From NCBI RefSeq assembly GCF_040939455.1, contig NC_134109.1:34365501-34429500 (forward strand): a DNA stretch of 64,000 bases, in the 5' to 3' direction. How positions within the stretch are numbered: position 1 is the first letter of the stretch; every line of letters starts with the position of its first letter. This document shows, one piece after another, positions 20,791 to 31,472 of this stretch. Origin of the DNA: Microcebus murinus (taxonomy: Eukaryota > Chordata > Mammalia > Primates > Cheirogaleidae). The position numbers and the translations under genes were made by a program. The notes beneath the pieces are model-generated. The model did not search any database. It saw nothing but the letters and a program-made list of their open reading frames with translations, and had not been told where the DNA came from.

Positions 20791-23645
20791 TAGAGTAGGA
20801 GGAAAGGTATGTTGTCTTCTTTGTCTAACAACGCTGTGTACAGTTTGACCTCCAAGAAAGTCATTTTATTTGTGTGTATGTGAGCATGTGTGCATACATT
20901 TGGACTCACACAGAATATACAGACTATATAATATATTTAATACTTTTTCAAGTCAGGTTTTTATTTTTATCTGAATGTTTTCAAACATTTATAGATATCA
21001 AGTCAGTAACATTCAAATTTGTAAAACAAAGGCATTTTTCTGCATTTTTTTTTCTCCTCTAAGTTTGGATGTATAGATAGATGGAAACACAGAGTTTTCC
21101 TTGTCATTAACCAACTTTAAAAGCAACTTCAGTTTAATAGGCTGTAGCTGAGTGCTCCCAGCCCAGTCAGCCTCTCTCTGCTTGAGTGCAGGCAAGAATA
21201 ATTCACTCTCAGTGGGAAGCAGAAAGGGCATGTACTATTTTCCTAAGAAACCAAAGTAAAAGCTGTGTGTCTGACAGGCAGTGACATCCCTCCACTCCAC
21301 CCTTAGTGGTGGCTATATAGCAAATCTGTTGAGAATGTTTCTGACTGTTGTCACTGAAGTGTGTGGATTTATTTCCTGAAGGGACTACTTTCTGGAATAG
21401 TCCTCCTGGTGTGATTGCCTTCCCAATAAGATCTCATCCTAATTGCATCCTTTTGCATTCAGGTGTTACATCTTGGAAGAGGGTCTGAAACCAATTAGGA
21501 AAAGTAAGACCAATTGTAGCCAAGTCTCAAAGATTGTAAGAAATGAAGATCCAGTTTCTTAATAAAAAGATCTCATTTGAGAGAACTCAATTCTCACCTG
21601 AAACATTAGACTGTATGATTTTTGGTCTTTCAAATTCTGCAAAATTTGGTTTTATTCTATGAAAAAATACTGTAGAAACTATACTGTAGAGAAGCACCCT
21701 ATTTTTCAAGTGCTTTTAAAATTAAGACAAGATTTGTCTGGCAAAGCAATCACAATGTTGGGCAATTTCCAAAATTGCTTCCTATTTTCTGTTCTTATTG
21801 AAAAATACATCTGGGCTTGTATTTTATAGACAAATTTTTTGTCTATAAAAGTCATCATCTATTGTCTTACCAAGTCCTTTTTGGGAGAAACATTTCATTC
21901 ATTGTTCCCTTTCCACTTGGCACTTGGTCTTGGAGACCATGTAGGGAAAGATCATGAATTGATAATTGCATTACTGAGTCTGCTATGAATCTATATCCAA
22001 CCTGAACCTTCATGGCATGCATTCTCCTTCTCAAAAAATATGCAATGTGAAGTTTGTCTGCCACTCATGGTTTGTCCTTCATCATGGATAGATGTAGCCT
22101 CTGGCATTTCTTTTCTGCATATCTGCCTATCATCTGTGATCAGGGCAACTCCATCTGTTTTCATCTGACATTCAAAAGCAGGTAAAACAAAGCCAAACTT
22201 CTTTTCTTCCAGTTCTTGGAGTACCTGCTATACTCAAGGCACTCTTTAGGGTGCAAAGCTCACCACTCTCCTGCAGCTCAATGAGAAAAAGCATTAGACA
22301 AAGAAACATGTAAAATGATGGGCACATACTTGGTCCTGAGGGCCTTCATGTCTTTTCTTTCATTATATCTCAGTGGTTTATCACTTCTGAATGTGAGCCC
22401 ACAGAATAGAGATTGGACCTAATTGTACATTGTATAATATTATTGCTTGTATTCAATATGTTACCTTTTGCAAATAGTAAGGACTATAAACCTAGTTTTG
22501 GTGCTAGCTAGGGACATCCTAGGAAAAGAAGGAAGGAGGAAGTAAGGACTTTTCTCAAAATTTCAAAAGGCCAGAAAGCTCTCAGAGACCTTGATTTTCC
22601 TGACATTTATCTTTTTCTATCCTCCTCCCTTTGGGTATTATTTGATTTACACCAACAAGCAGGGGTAAATTCTGTCTCCACCTGTGCCAATTCTCTTGGG
22701 TGTGGATAGAGGACATGATTTCTAGCAGAGACTGACTGCATGGAGTTCCAGCTTTGATGAAAAGTTCTTTGATGAGTCCTTTGATCTTGCTCAATTTTTA
22801 GAGATTTGTTTTTAGACACCTGACAACAAGCACACTCAGCAGAAACAGCCTTCAGACTTCACTACCACCCAGGGAAGCCATCAACCATGCCCTTTCATTT
22901 TTTCCATGAAAGCCAGACTACGTCTCTGGCCTGAACTTGATAAATTGATATTAGGGCTCTAAAATTCCTCACTCTCTGCTTTTGTTTCTTTACTCAAATG
23001 AAACAGATGTTGCTGGACTTTTGATAAAATTGAATGAAATGAGTCCTTCAGTAATTCCCTAGAGGACTATGATGCCTTGGGAGGTATAAAATGAGAAAAG
23101 TGGGCAGGATTTCTCACAAAGCCTAGCTCTTATTTCCGCCCACTTCTGTGCTTTTCCCCGTTTAACAAATCCCAATGCTGAGCACAACTGAAATGTGGAG
23201 AGTGACATGCATAACTAGGACCCAGGATCCAGGCTGTGGATGGTGCAGGCAGGAAAAGAGAGTGGCTAACTCTATATAGTAGGAAAATAAGTGTTTATTC
23301 CAAGATCCGTAAATGAAGAGCATATCTGAATGAAGAATATGTCTGGGCTAAATTGAAAAGGAAAAAGAACAAAGATTTGAATTTTTTACTCAAAATAGCT
23401 TTTTGGAATAAAAATTCCAATTTTTTGGATATTGAGACTCTTATTCAAAATAGCTTTTTTGATCATCTTAAACTGCTAAGTGATAGGACTTGATGATGAG
23501 GGAGTTTAGTTTGCAGGACATTTCCTGGAAAAGGAGCACAGCAGGTCATACACTGTCAAATTTTTTAGCAGGACATCAGTGAAGTTTTCTGACACAGGTG
23601 TTCGAAGAAAGGTAACATTTTAGTACCCCAGAGCACTTGATGACT
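20791..23645. other. unique AT-rich sequence with a hairpin
   Basis: Nearly 3 kb with no repeat I can name. Holds a perfect 13-bp hairpin at 21,822-21,850 and two near-identical 'caaaatagcttttt' segments at about 23,392 and 23,445. Small open frames carry no recognisable domain. Confidence 0.4.
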
Positions 23646-23653
23646 ATCTAAAT

Positions 23654-23845
23654 CAGGCGTCCTCAAACTATGGCCCTTGGGCCACATGCAGGCCGTCTAC
23701 CACATTTATCCGGCCCTCCGGGTGTTTTTGCCACAGCTGCCTGTCCTGCTTAGCAGCAGACTCGTCCCGGGCCCACAGTGCGCACTCTCCAACGGTCTGA
23801 GGGACAGTGAACTGGCCTCCTGTTTAAAAAGTTTGAGGACCCCTG
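23654..23845 (+). mobile_element. hAT miniature element with intact TIRs and 8-bp target duplication
   Basis: The left end reads 'caggcgtcctcaaactatgg' and the right end, on the opposite strand, 'caggggtcctcaaacttttt': a 16-base inverted repeat with one mismatch, beginning CAG as hAT elements do. The 8-base duplication atctaaat at 23,646-23,653 and 23,846-23,853 is perfect. Length 192 bases; the interior is GC-rich. The ends resemble the hAT/OposCharlie1 type as I recall it, but that name is tentative. A copy of the same family in reverse orientation lies at 27,387-27,576. Confidence 0.9.
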
Positions 23846-23889
23846 ATCTAAATTATACAAAGAATCACACCAAAGGTATGGAGAGAAAG

Positions 23890-24561
23890 TGTTAATGAAC
23901 CCGCAAGGCGGGGGTTCTCTCTGTGGTTTGTCTCACAGAAAGCCAGTTACTGAGAAAACAAAGCTTGTCAAGGAAGAAGGGATTTATTGCAGAGGATCCA
24001 TCAACTGGGAGGTGGGAGGAATGTACTGCCTCGAGTCTGCCTCCTGGACCAATGGGGTCAGAGTTTTTTCTGGAGGTGAAATGAATGATGCATGAGGGGA
24101 GGGAGCATCATTACATGTTTGGGGTGGAGTGCAGGGCACACAAGCTCAGTGAGTTGTGCTAGTACATACATCCCATGATCAAAAAAGGGTGGTTAAGTCC
24201 CTCCCAGGGCAGGAATTTTAATAGTATAATGAGCTAGGGGTTAATATTGGTCATTCTTTCGGTCTTGTGTGCAGGCAGGATGTGGGGAGTAGGTGCTCAG
24301 TGCATCCTCCGGCACAATCTGTGGTGGGGTTTTGCTTATCTTGTCTTCTCTGGACAAACAAGTGATGTAAGTCTCTGTAGTTATCTCGTGGCTGCAAGGG
24401 GGTTCCACTGTTCCTGGGAAATGAACATAAAAAGAAATGCATCAGTGCAACAGAAAGTTACAAAGTTCTGGTCAGCAAATTTTACTGTTCTGGGACCTTG
24501 AAACATAAGAGAACTATAAGATAACTATAAAAAAGTTTTCTTGCTTATGAAGCCGGTTACA
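23890..24561 (-). mobile_element. solo LTR of a class I-like endogenous retrovirus
   Basis: On the minus strand the 672-base segment starts TGTAACCGGCTTC and ends GGTTCATTAACA, the TG..CA termini of an LTR. A polyadenylation signal AATAAA lies near 23,970-23,976 (plus 'tttatt'), followed by a pyrimidine-rich, then GT-containing stretch as in R/U5. No internal retroviral sequence or second LTR adjoins it, so it is a solo LTR. No clear 4-6 base target duplication remains. Family not recognised; possibly lemur-specific. Confidence 0.65.
23970..23976 (-). promoter_or_regulatory. LTR polyadenylation signal (AATAAA)
   Basis: The plus strand reads 'gggatttattgcag', so AATAAA on the minus strand, about 80 bases from the LTR 3' end. 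The spacing fits the R region of a gammaretrovirus-like LTR. Confidence 0.5.
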
Positions 24562-24614
24562 AATGGAGAGATCACAGAAAAGGCTGGTCAGGGAAGGCTT
24601 TGTGGAAGAGATAA

Positions 24615-24833
24615 TGATAACAGCTATCAGGTGCCTACCATGGGCATTTCTTTCTACATAATTCTTTCATAGACTTCTTGAAAGGTAGGTATGGTTATTT
24701 CCATTTTACAGATCATGAAAAAAAGACTCAGAGAAGTAAAGTAATTTTTCCAGGGCTTTCTAGTTCATCAGTAGTAGAGGTGGGATTTCGACCAAGGCAA
24801 TTAAACCCTTTCCTCTTTGACACATTGCTTTCA
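24615..24833 (+). mobile_element. MIR SINE
   Basis: 'caggtgcctaccatgggcat', 'tccattttacagatcatgaa' and 'gtagaggtgggatttcgacc' are MIRb landmarks in plus orientation. Confidence 0.85.
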
Positions 24834-25292
24834 CCTGGGCTGGCCTTGAAAGGTGAATACAATTTATCTGTAAGGGAGAGCAGGTTGGGAAGAGCACTGA
24901 ACCGAGGGTAGGGGAATGGCCAAGGAGAGGGAAAGATGAATGACCACCCACTTCTTGCTATGTATGTCACCTTGCAGTAATGAAGAGTGAGGAGGAGACC
25001 AGCCTAGAGGTGAGTGTTCAGTCTAGATGCATGAACCCAAGTCTCCTGACCAAATGAAATGCTCTTTTCACTATGTTTTTTTGTAGTGAAATATGTTATT
25101 TCACAGTTAGAGTAAACGATAATAGGTCTGAAAATGCTAAAGCATAATATATTGTGAATCAATTTGTTAACATATAAAAAAATTGTGGGGGAGGAGAGTT
25201 TGAGAACCAAAGACACTAATCTAAGTCCCTGAAATGAGGTGGGGAGAAACTAAAGATAATAGCATCTATTCTCTGCTTTTACCCTAGGGTAG

Positions 25293-25327
<35 letters not shown>

Positions 25328-26694
25328 TTGTGCATGAATGCGTTGGTGCACAACTAGAGGCTCCCAGGGATACTTACTGCCCTGTTTGGCTTTGGGCCCA
25401 CCTACATTCCAGGCGCGGAGCTAATTTGTTCAGCTTTCTCTATCCTGTCATTGGCAAGAGTTGCTATTATTTCCCATTATCCAATTCCTACACAGCACAT
25501 ATCACACTCTTGTCAGCATTCTCTCTCTTTCTCTCTTTGGAAGTGTCAGACTGGCTAAACCAAGTTGTGGATGGGGGCCCCCACCACAGCAAGAAATATT
25601 TAAGATGATTCTGGATAAGATGAAATTTTGTCACAGTGACCAGGCTTGATGTCTTCCAATTCTACTCTGAGTATCTGATTCCCAAGTCTCTCCCATTCCT
25701 GAACACTTATGTGCTCATGTGGATTCTCCTTCAGCTCTGAATAGCCTCTAGAACCCAGAAACTTCCCAGGTATAACTCCTGGAAAGGCACAAGATCTGTC
25801 CTCTTAGTCCTGTTGTAGAATTCTTGGTTTGGGACCCTATAGTGGATGTCCACTGCTTTTGTCTGCCCTGGATCCTTCCTTCCTGCTGGTAACAACAGCT
25901 CCTCCCACATTGCATGCAACTCTTAGTGATACTTCCCCTTGAAGTATCATGTCCTCTCTTAATGCATGCATACACACAGACACACACATATGGAAATCCA
26001 GGCCAATCAGATACTCTTCAGGAATTCAAATTTTAAACAGATTAACCTAAGGATGGAAAGTGTTTGGAGGAGTGACCTGAACTTATTGTCTGGTAGTCCT
26101 GCTATTGAGATTGCCCAAGCTGTCCTTCCTTCTGAATACCATAAGGTTTAAAGTTCTGCTTTTCTTTAATTTTTGTGAGTTGCCCCAAGTACTTCCCAAA
26201 ATTTGTTTTTTATTGTTCAAATTAGCTAGAGTCAGTTTCTGTTGTCTGCAATCAAAGAATATTAATCAATATAGATCCTTACTTATAAGAAATCACAACT
26301 GTCTAGGAGTGGTGGTCACTGAGATGACAAAGCCATTTCTGTTTGAGTTCTAAGACTGCCCACTGAGTGTCAGAATGAAACTGTACTCTTTATGGTCACT
26401 TCAACCTGGACTGAAGCCTTTTTCTATACTCTGCCTTCATGGTTACTTCAACCTTGGCCTTCTATGGACATTCCTTTCTCAGGCAAAGTCCTTAAGCTGC
26501 CTCTGTTCTATCACATGCTTTGGCACTAAAAACTTAATGTTTTCTGTTGCTGGTAGTTTTTCTAAAAGTCTCCTAGTTTCTCTATAAATTCTGTGACATG
26601 TCTAAGCAGGATTTTCCTTTCTCCTTTCCTGGGGATTCATTATTTCAGAAACTCCTCCCTTCTAGGTTTATGGCCCTTAGGAAACAGAGTAATG
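24834..26694. other. unique sequence with a short TG repeat
   Basis: Apart from the TG run at 25,295-25,326, no repeat or exon recognised. A short CA-like patch at 25,968-25,988 ('catacacacagacacacaca') is low complexity. Confidence 0.4.
25295..25326 (+). repeat. (TG)n microsatellite
   Basis: About 15 uninterrupted TG units; potentially polymorphic. Confidence 0.95.
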
Positions 26695-26815
26695 TAAAGG
26701 GGTGTCTGGGATTGGAATAGACCTGGGTTAGCATCTCACCTCCACTATTTATGGGTGACTTTGGGCCAATTACTAAATTTCTCTGAGACTGTTTTGTACA
26801 TAAATAAATGTTACC
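26695..26815 (+). mobile_element. MIR SINE fragment
   Basis: 'gaatagacctgggttagc', 'gggtgactttgggccaatta' and 'tttctctgagactgttttg' mark the MIR core. Confidence 0.7.
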
Positions 26816-27386
26816 CATGGCTGCAGAACTTCAGACTGCTGTCCAGGTAGTGATATTCATGTGCATTGAAGATAAAGGTTTCTGGGTAAAAGAATATGGA
26901 TAGCTTAGTGTGAAACCATTAGTCTCTTGGGAAAAATGCTTTTGCATGGGCTCTAGAGATTATAAATTTACTGGTGTTATCTTTATACATGAGATGTCAT
27001 TATTAAGGAAATATAGGCTTAAAGAATTCCAGTCCATTTAACCACAGACATACACTAATTATTAATAGCTACAAAACTGTATCTGAAATTCAGCCCTGTT
27101 AATACCCAATGCAGTCTCTGAAAAGCACTACCCATGCTAAAAGTTGCCTTGGATACCATGTTTGCATGGTTTTCTGATGCATTAAACTCAGTACTGAGTT
27201 CTGTCACCGGAGAGATTCTTCCCCTGTGATGGAGGGATAGTGAAGGGCTGCATGCTGTGGAAGAGTGATCTTTTCTCAGCATAACGAATAGGATGAGTCC
27301 TTATTGGTTTTTCTTATTAAATCAGGAACACACATGCTCTCTGTAACTCAGAGTCTGAGACTCCCAGAATCTGAGCCTCTCTCTCT
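26816..27386. other. unique sequence, nothing recognised
   Basis: No named repeat or coding signal up to the hAT element. Confidence 0.4.
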
Positions 27387-27576
27387 CAGGGGTCCTCAAA
27401 CTTTTTAAACAGGGGGCCAGTTCACTGTCGCTCAGACCATTGGAGGGCCAGACTATAGTTTAAAAAAACTACGAACAAATTCCTATGCACACTGCACATA
27501 TCTTATTTTGAAGTAAAAAAACAAATGGGCAAAAACACCTGCATGTGGCCCGAGGGCCATAGTTTGAGGATGCCTG
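27387..27576 (-). mobile_element. hAT miniature element, second copy in reverse orientation
   Basis: Begins 'caggggtcctcaaacttttt' and ends '..atagtttgaggatgcctg', the same terminal sequences as 23,654-23,845 but reversed. About 60 bases at one end and 40 at the other match that copy; the central part is AT-rich and unrelated to the GC-rich centre of the first. The flanks 'ctctctct' and 'ctataaca' do not form a clear duplication, so this copy is older or inserted in a CT repeat. Confidence 0.85.
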
Positions 27577-27591
27577 CTATAACATGTGTAC

Positions 27592-27947
27592 TTAACCACT
27601 TTGGTACCAGCATCAACTATAGTTGATAGCCACAGATGAATGCTCATAGCAGCTTTAGCTGACAGCCGTGATATGACTTTTCTAATTTTTCATTTATCAA
27701 AATAAAATTGTGAACATTTAAAAATAATGTAATGAAAACATATATGTATATGTTACCTATTCTGATTTACATTACAAGTAAAGTTGCCTGTAAAGTAAAA
27801 CAAGCTTCCAGTGCTTGAAAGCTTTCCTCATCACACAAGAGCAAAACGGATTCATCGTCAATGCCCAGAACAAACTATCGTGCGGACTGTGAGTGCTGGC
27901 TGTGGGCAAGGTTTCGCAGCCGGTGAGCGTGGTACCAAAGTGGCTGA
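27592..27947 (+). mobile_element. piggyBac-like miniature element
   Basis: The left side reads TTAA then ccactttggtacca (27,596-27,609); the right side ends tggtaccaaagtgg (27,930-27,943) then CTGA, two changes from TTAA. The 14-base inverted repeat is perfect. TTAA target plus short TIRs is the piggyBac signature. Just inside the left end is the palindrome 'caactatagttg'. About 350 bases, no coding frame, so it would depend on a transposase elsewhere. Mouse lemur is known for recent piggyBac activity, which fits but does not prove the species. Confidence 0.75.
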
Positions 27948-28915
27948 GAATACTTGTGTTGTGGGCTGCTAAAAGCCAAAGAGCAAACTCATCTTCCTTA
28001 GGCTGAAGCTCCCACCTGGAAGTTGACTTATAACCTTCCCCTATATCTAAGCTCTTTCTAGTAATTTTTCAGGGCAATTCTGGTATTTGGGTTTCCAAAT
28101 CCACCTAGCAGAGATAGTTCATAGAGCTGGCCTATGTCTGCGCATGGAATGGACAACAGCAAGGATGATCTGGTCATCCTGGCCTTGCATGCTTGATTTG
28201 GACAAGAGGTACACACAGCCCCATGGAGCCAGCCAAACTGCTCTGCCAGCTTCTTATCACTTACCAGTCTGGGCAGGATTCCTGGGCAGGGGGAGGACTG
28301 CGGAGTTACATTGGACATAAATGAATCAATACAAACCAGTTCCTTCACAAAAGAAAACCTAATTAGTCACACTGCTGCCTAAATCAACGACTTCTCTCTC
28401 CCAGCAGTGAACACATTCCAATTCCTGCATACAACCACATTCTGGCTCCTGTTAATAAAAAATACATATCCATTTTGTTATTGTCAGTTTTTAAGCCTCG
28501 CCAAGTTTGTTTTCTGAAACAACCAATAATAGAAACTTTGCTGTGGTTTTAGAAAGCTTGTCACAGTTTAGAGAAAAGTCAAGCTCTCTGTTAGAAAATG
28601 GTACTCTACTTCTTTACTAGTTCATAGAAGGTAATGATCTAATCAGAGGTGAATATTCTTGCTTGGCTACCTTTGCAAGAAGGAGATGCAGAATTGGAGG
28701 ATGAAAGGGAGTGTGTGACCCCCTGAAAGATGTTGCAACCCAACTCTAGCCTCTGTGAAGAATGAGCACTACCCACTTGCCTTTCCTACTGACAGATGCT
28801 TTGTATTATTGCAGGAGACTCAAAGACATCAAAGGCCACCTGTTAAGACAAACTAATTTTTTTCATTCATTCACCACTCAGATACTGTGAATGGAAATTA
28901 TCTATGGAAAGTGAT
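27948..28915. other. unique sequence, nothing recognised
   Basis: A minus-strand frame of 96 codons at 28,058-28,348 overlaps a plus-strand frame and has no domain I know. No repeat named. Confidence 0.4.
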
Positions 28916-28917
28916 TC

Positions 28918-29062
28918 TGCAGATAGTTGAGCATGTGAGATTAGAGTCAAACTACCTGAGTTCAAATCCTGAGGCTCTGCCACTCACTAGATGTGTGACC
29001 TTGGACAGGTACTTTACTTCTTCAAGCTTCAGTTTCCTCACCTACCAAAATGTGGTTGATAC
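28918..29062 (+). mobile_element. MIR SINE, 5' and core part
   Basis: 'gagttcaaatcctgaggct', 'agatgtgtgaccttggacag' and 'cttcagtttcctcacctacc' are strong MIR landmarks. Confidence 0.85.
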
Positions 29063-29221
29063 TGTATTTCCTTGAACCTAGAGTGCCACCATTATTTTAT
29101 GTACAACTAAGGAAGAAAATTTGCTGCCAATTAAACTGTAACACAATATTGATTATAAAATTCACCAATATTAAAGATGTTAAAAGGTAAAAAAAAAACC
29201 CAGCATATTACTATTGAGAAT

Positions 29222-29340
29222 ATAGGATAGCACCTATCTCACAATACCAATGTGAAGACCAAGTGAGATAATTCATATAAATGTTTAGCATTTTGTCTGT
29301 CACACAGTAAGCCTTATATAAATGATTACTACCATTTTTA
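29222..29340 (+). mobile_element. MIR SINE, 3' part
   Basis: 'gcacctatctcacaatacc', 'aagtgagataattcatataa' and 'gtcacacagtaagccttata' follow the MIR 3' end. It may be the remainder of the MIR at 28,918 after an insertion of about 160 bases. Confidence 0.7.
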
Positions 29341-30065
29341 CTACCAGAGGGTGGTAGTTTGGGTAATTTCAGCAAATCATTTAACCCTCTATACTTTATT
29401 CTCTTCATCTTTAAAATAAATGAGTAGCCATATGGTCCTGCCACACAGAATCGGGAAGAAAAACTAATTAAAAATCGTTTTTAGGTCCTTAGCAGCTCTA
29501 ACTGTGAAATGCTATCAATTCTTTCTGCCATTCATCGGCTGTGTCTGAAAACTGCTAAGGAAATATACTCTATATATTTTTATGTATGGATTAATTTAGT
29601 TGGAATTCCAACGCCAATGTAAACTTTTAACTTGGAGTATTTATATTTCTATTGTAATTGTTGACAAGGGCTTTTAGTTTTTGCTTTGTCTTCCTGAATA
29701 TATCTGATTTTTCATGAAATTTTGTTTTATATTGAAAGATAAAATGTTACCTTAATGCAGTAGTATCCATGTTGGGCAAACCTAAAGAGATAATACCTGA
29801 TTGCAAAATTTTTCATCTCTGTGAACTCCCATAGATTTTAGGAAACTGATGGAGTTGATATCAGTTATATTGGTTAGGTGAGAAAGGAAAATAAATTCCA
29901 GGTTATTGCAAATGATGGCTAAATACAGGGAAATTCATTCAAAGCAAGTCCCAAGTGATAGCCATATATAGCCCTACTATTGGATCCTTCTTTGAGTAGC
30001 AAAGAACTAGATCAACAAGGTTAGCTGTTGTGTGAGAGAAGTTCAATTTAATTCCACTTTCGGTT
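29341..30065. other. AT-rich unique sequence, nothing recognised
   Basis: No repeat landmarks that I can assign with confidence. Confidence 0.4.
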
Positions 30066-30067
30066 AT

Positions 30068-30770
30068 TAAACCTTTAGTATGAAGCAGGCATGGTGTTAA
30101 GTTACAGAGATGCAAAGAAATTTAAGGCAAAGTTCTTGCCCTCCAAGAATTTATAGTCTGACAAGAAATGACAACAGAATGTGATAAACACTATAAAGTA
30201 ACATGGGGTCCTAAGAAAGCAGCAAGTAACTCTTCCTGGGAAAGCAAAGGAAGGCTTTATAGGTTGTATAGGAGTGTACAAAACATAAAGGTTGGAAAGG
30301 GTATTGCCTGCAAAGAGAACAATGTTTGCAAAATCTATGAGTATGAAAGAACATGGCTTTCATGTAGTTTAGCATGTCTACAGTGTAATGTGTTTGTTTG
30401 TGTGTGTGTTTGTTTGTATGTGTTGGATGAAGTCAGTTGTGGTGGTGGTGAGATACTGGTAAAAAAGGTTCAGATAAGATTGTTAAGGGCCTTAAGTGGC
30501 TACCTTAAGGAATTTGGACTTTATCCCATAGGCAATCGGTATAGATTCAAGAAGTGCTTAGTGGTAAGTTCACTAGAACATAATGATAAACTGACTCTGA
30601 GGCGGTGAATGGTACAGGGGAGCCAGGAATGATTTCAGGTATCTAATTTGCATTCCTGGGCGATTGGATGGGGGTGGAGATAGGAGTTCACTTTTAGGTA
30701 ACGTAGGTGGAGCAGCTATAGTGAGCAAAGAACATGACTGAGACTCAGGAGACCTGGCGTTTGGGCTGAG
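30068..30770 (-). mobile_element. LINE L2 fragment with an internal TG-rich patch
   Basis: The plus strand reads as antisense L2: 'gttcttgccctccaagaatt', 'gatgcaaagaaattt', then 'taagggccttaagtggctac', 'ggaatttggactttatccca', 'ggcaatcggtatagattca'. A GT/TTTG-rich patch lies at 30,391-30,425. The 146-residue plus frame (30,168-30,608) is antisense to the L2 and not a gene. Confidence 0.8.
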
Positions 30771-30892
30771 CTTTTAGAAAACTACCTTTGGAAATAATTA
30801 GGTAAGGTTATTGTATTATATAATATGTTACAGTTCTCTATGCCTCATTTTCCTCAAGTTTATGAAAGGAAGATGGAAAGGAAGCATACCAA

Positions 30893-31085
30893 GGTGACTT
30901 AGGAGTCAGGCTGCATTTCTAATTCCGACATTTACTAGCTGTGTGATTTGGGCCAAACTACTTAGTCTACGTTTCCTCATTTGAAAAATGAAGAGTGATA
31001 ATATCCACCTACAAGGCTGTTATAAGTTATGTATCATGGCACATAGTAAGCCCTCAATAAATGTTTGCTCTTATCATTTTTATTA
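30893..31085 (+). mobile_element. MIR SINE
   Basis: 'tttactagctgtgtgatttg', 'cgtttcctcatttgaaaaat' and 'gcacatagtaagccctcaat' are MIR landmarks in plus orientation. Confidence 0.88.
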
Positions 31086-31174
31086 TCTCTGTTAAAACAT
31101 TCAAAATGAGTTCCATGATTCTTTTGGCAAGAGGAATATTATTAATTGGTGTATTTGTCTTTTAATTTGAAGCA

Positions 31175-31472
31175 GGATGGTGTAGTGGTGGTAAAGAACA
31201 TGAACATGGAACCAGAACATGGAACCATGGAACATGGAACCATGACATTTAGTCTGCATTTGCCACTTGCTAGCTGTGTCATCTTGGGCAAATTATCAAC
31301 ATTTCTGAGCCTCAATTTCCTCATCTATAAAATAAGTATAATGATAGCACTGACCTCATTGGGTTTTATTGTGAGGATTAAATGAGATAATACATATAAA
31401 GTTCTTTGACAAGTGCCTAGCATAAATTAGGTGCTTATTATAAGTGTTTGTTATCATTATCATCATTATTAT
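31175..31472 (+). mobile_element. MIR SINE with internal 13-base tandem repeat
   Basis: 'tgccacttgctagctgtgtc', 'gagcctcaatttcctcatct' and 'gtgcctagcataaattagg' show a nearly full MIR. Near its 5' end three exact copies of gaacatggaacca occur at 31,202-31,214, 31,215-31,227 and 31,230-31,242, a local expansion inside the SINE. Confidence 0.9.

Noticed and set aside
28058..28348. 96-codon minus frame
   Set aside because: Overlaps an opposite-strand frame; no motif, splice or promoter context.
30168..30608. 146-codon plus frame
   Set aside because: Antisense of a minus-strand L2 copy, including a TG-rich patch translated as Cys-Val repeats.
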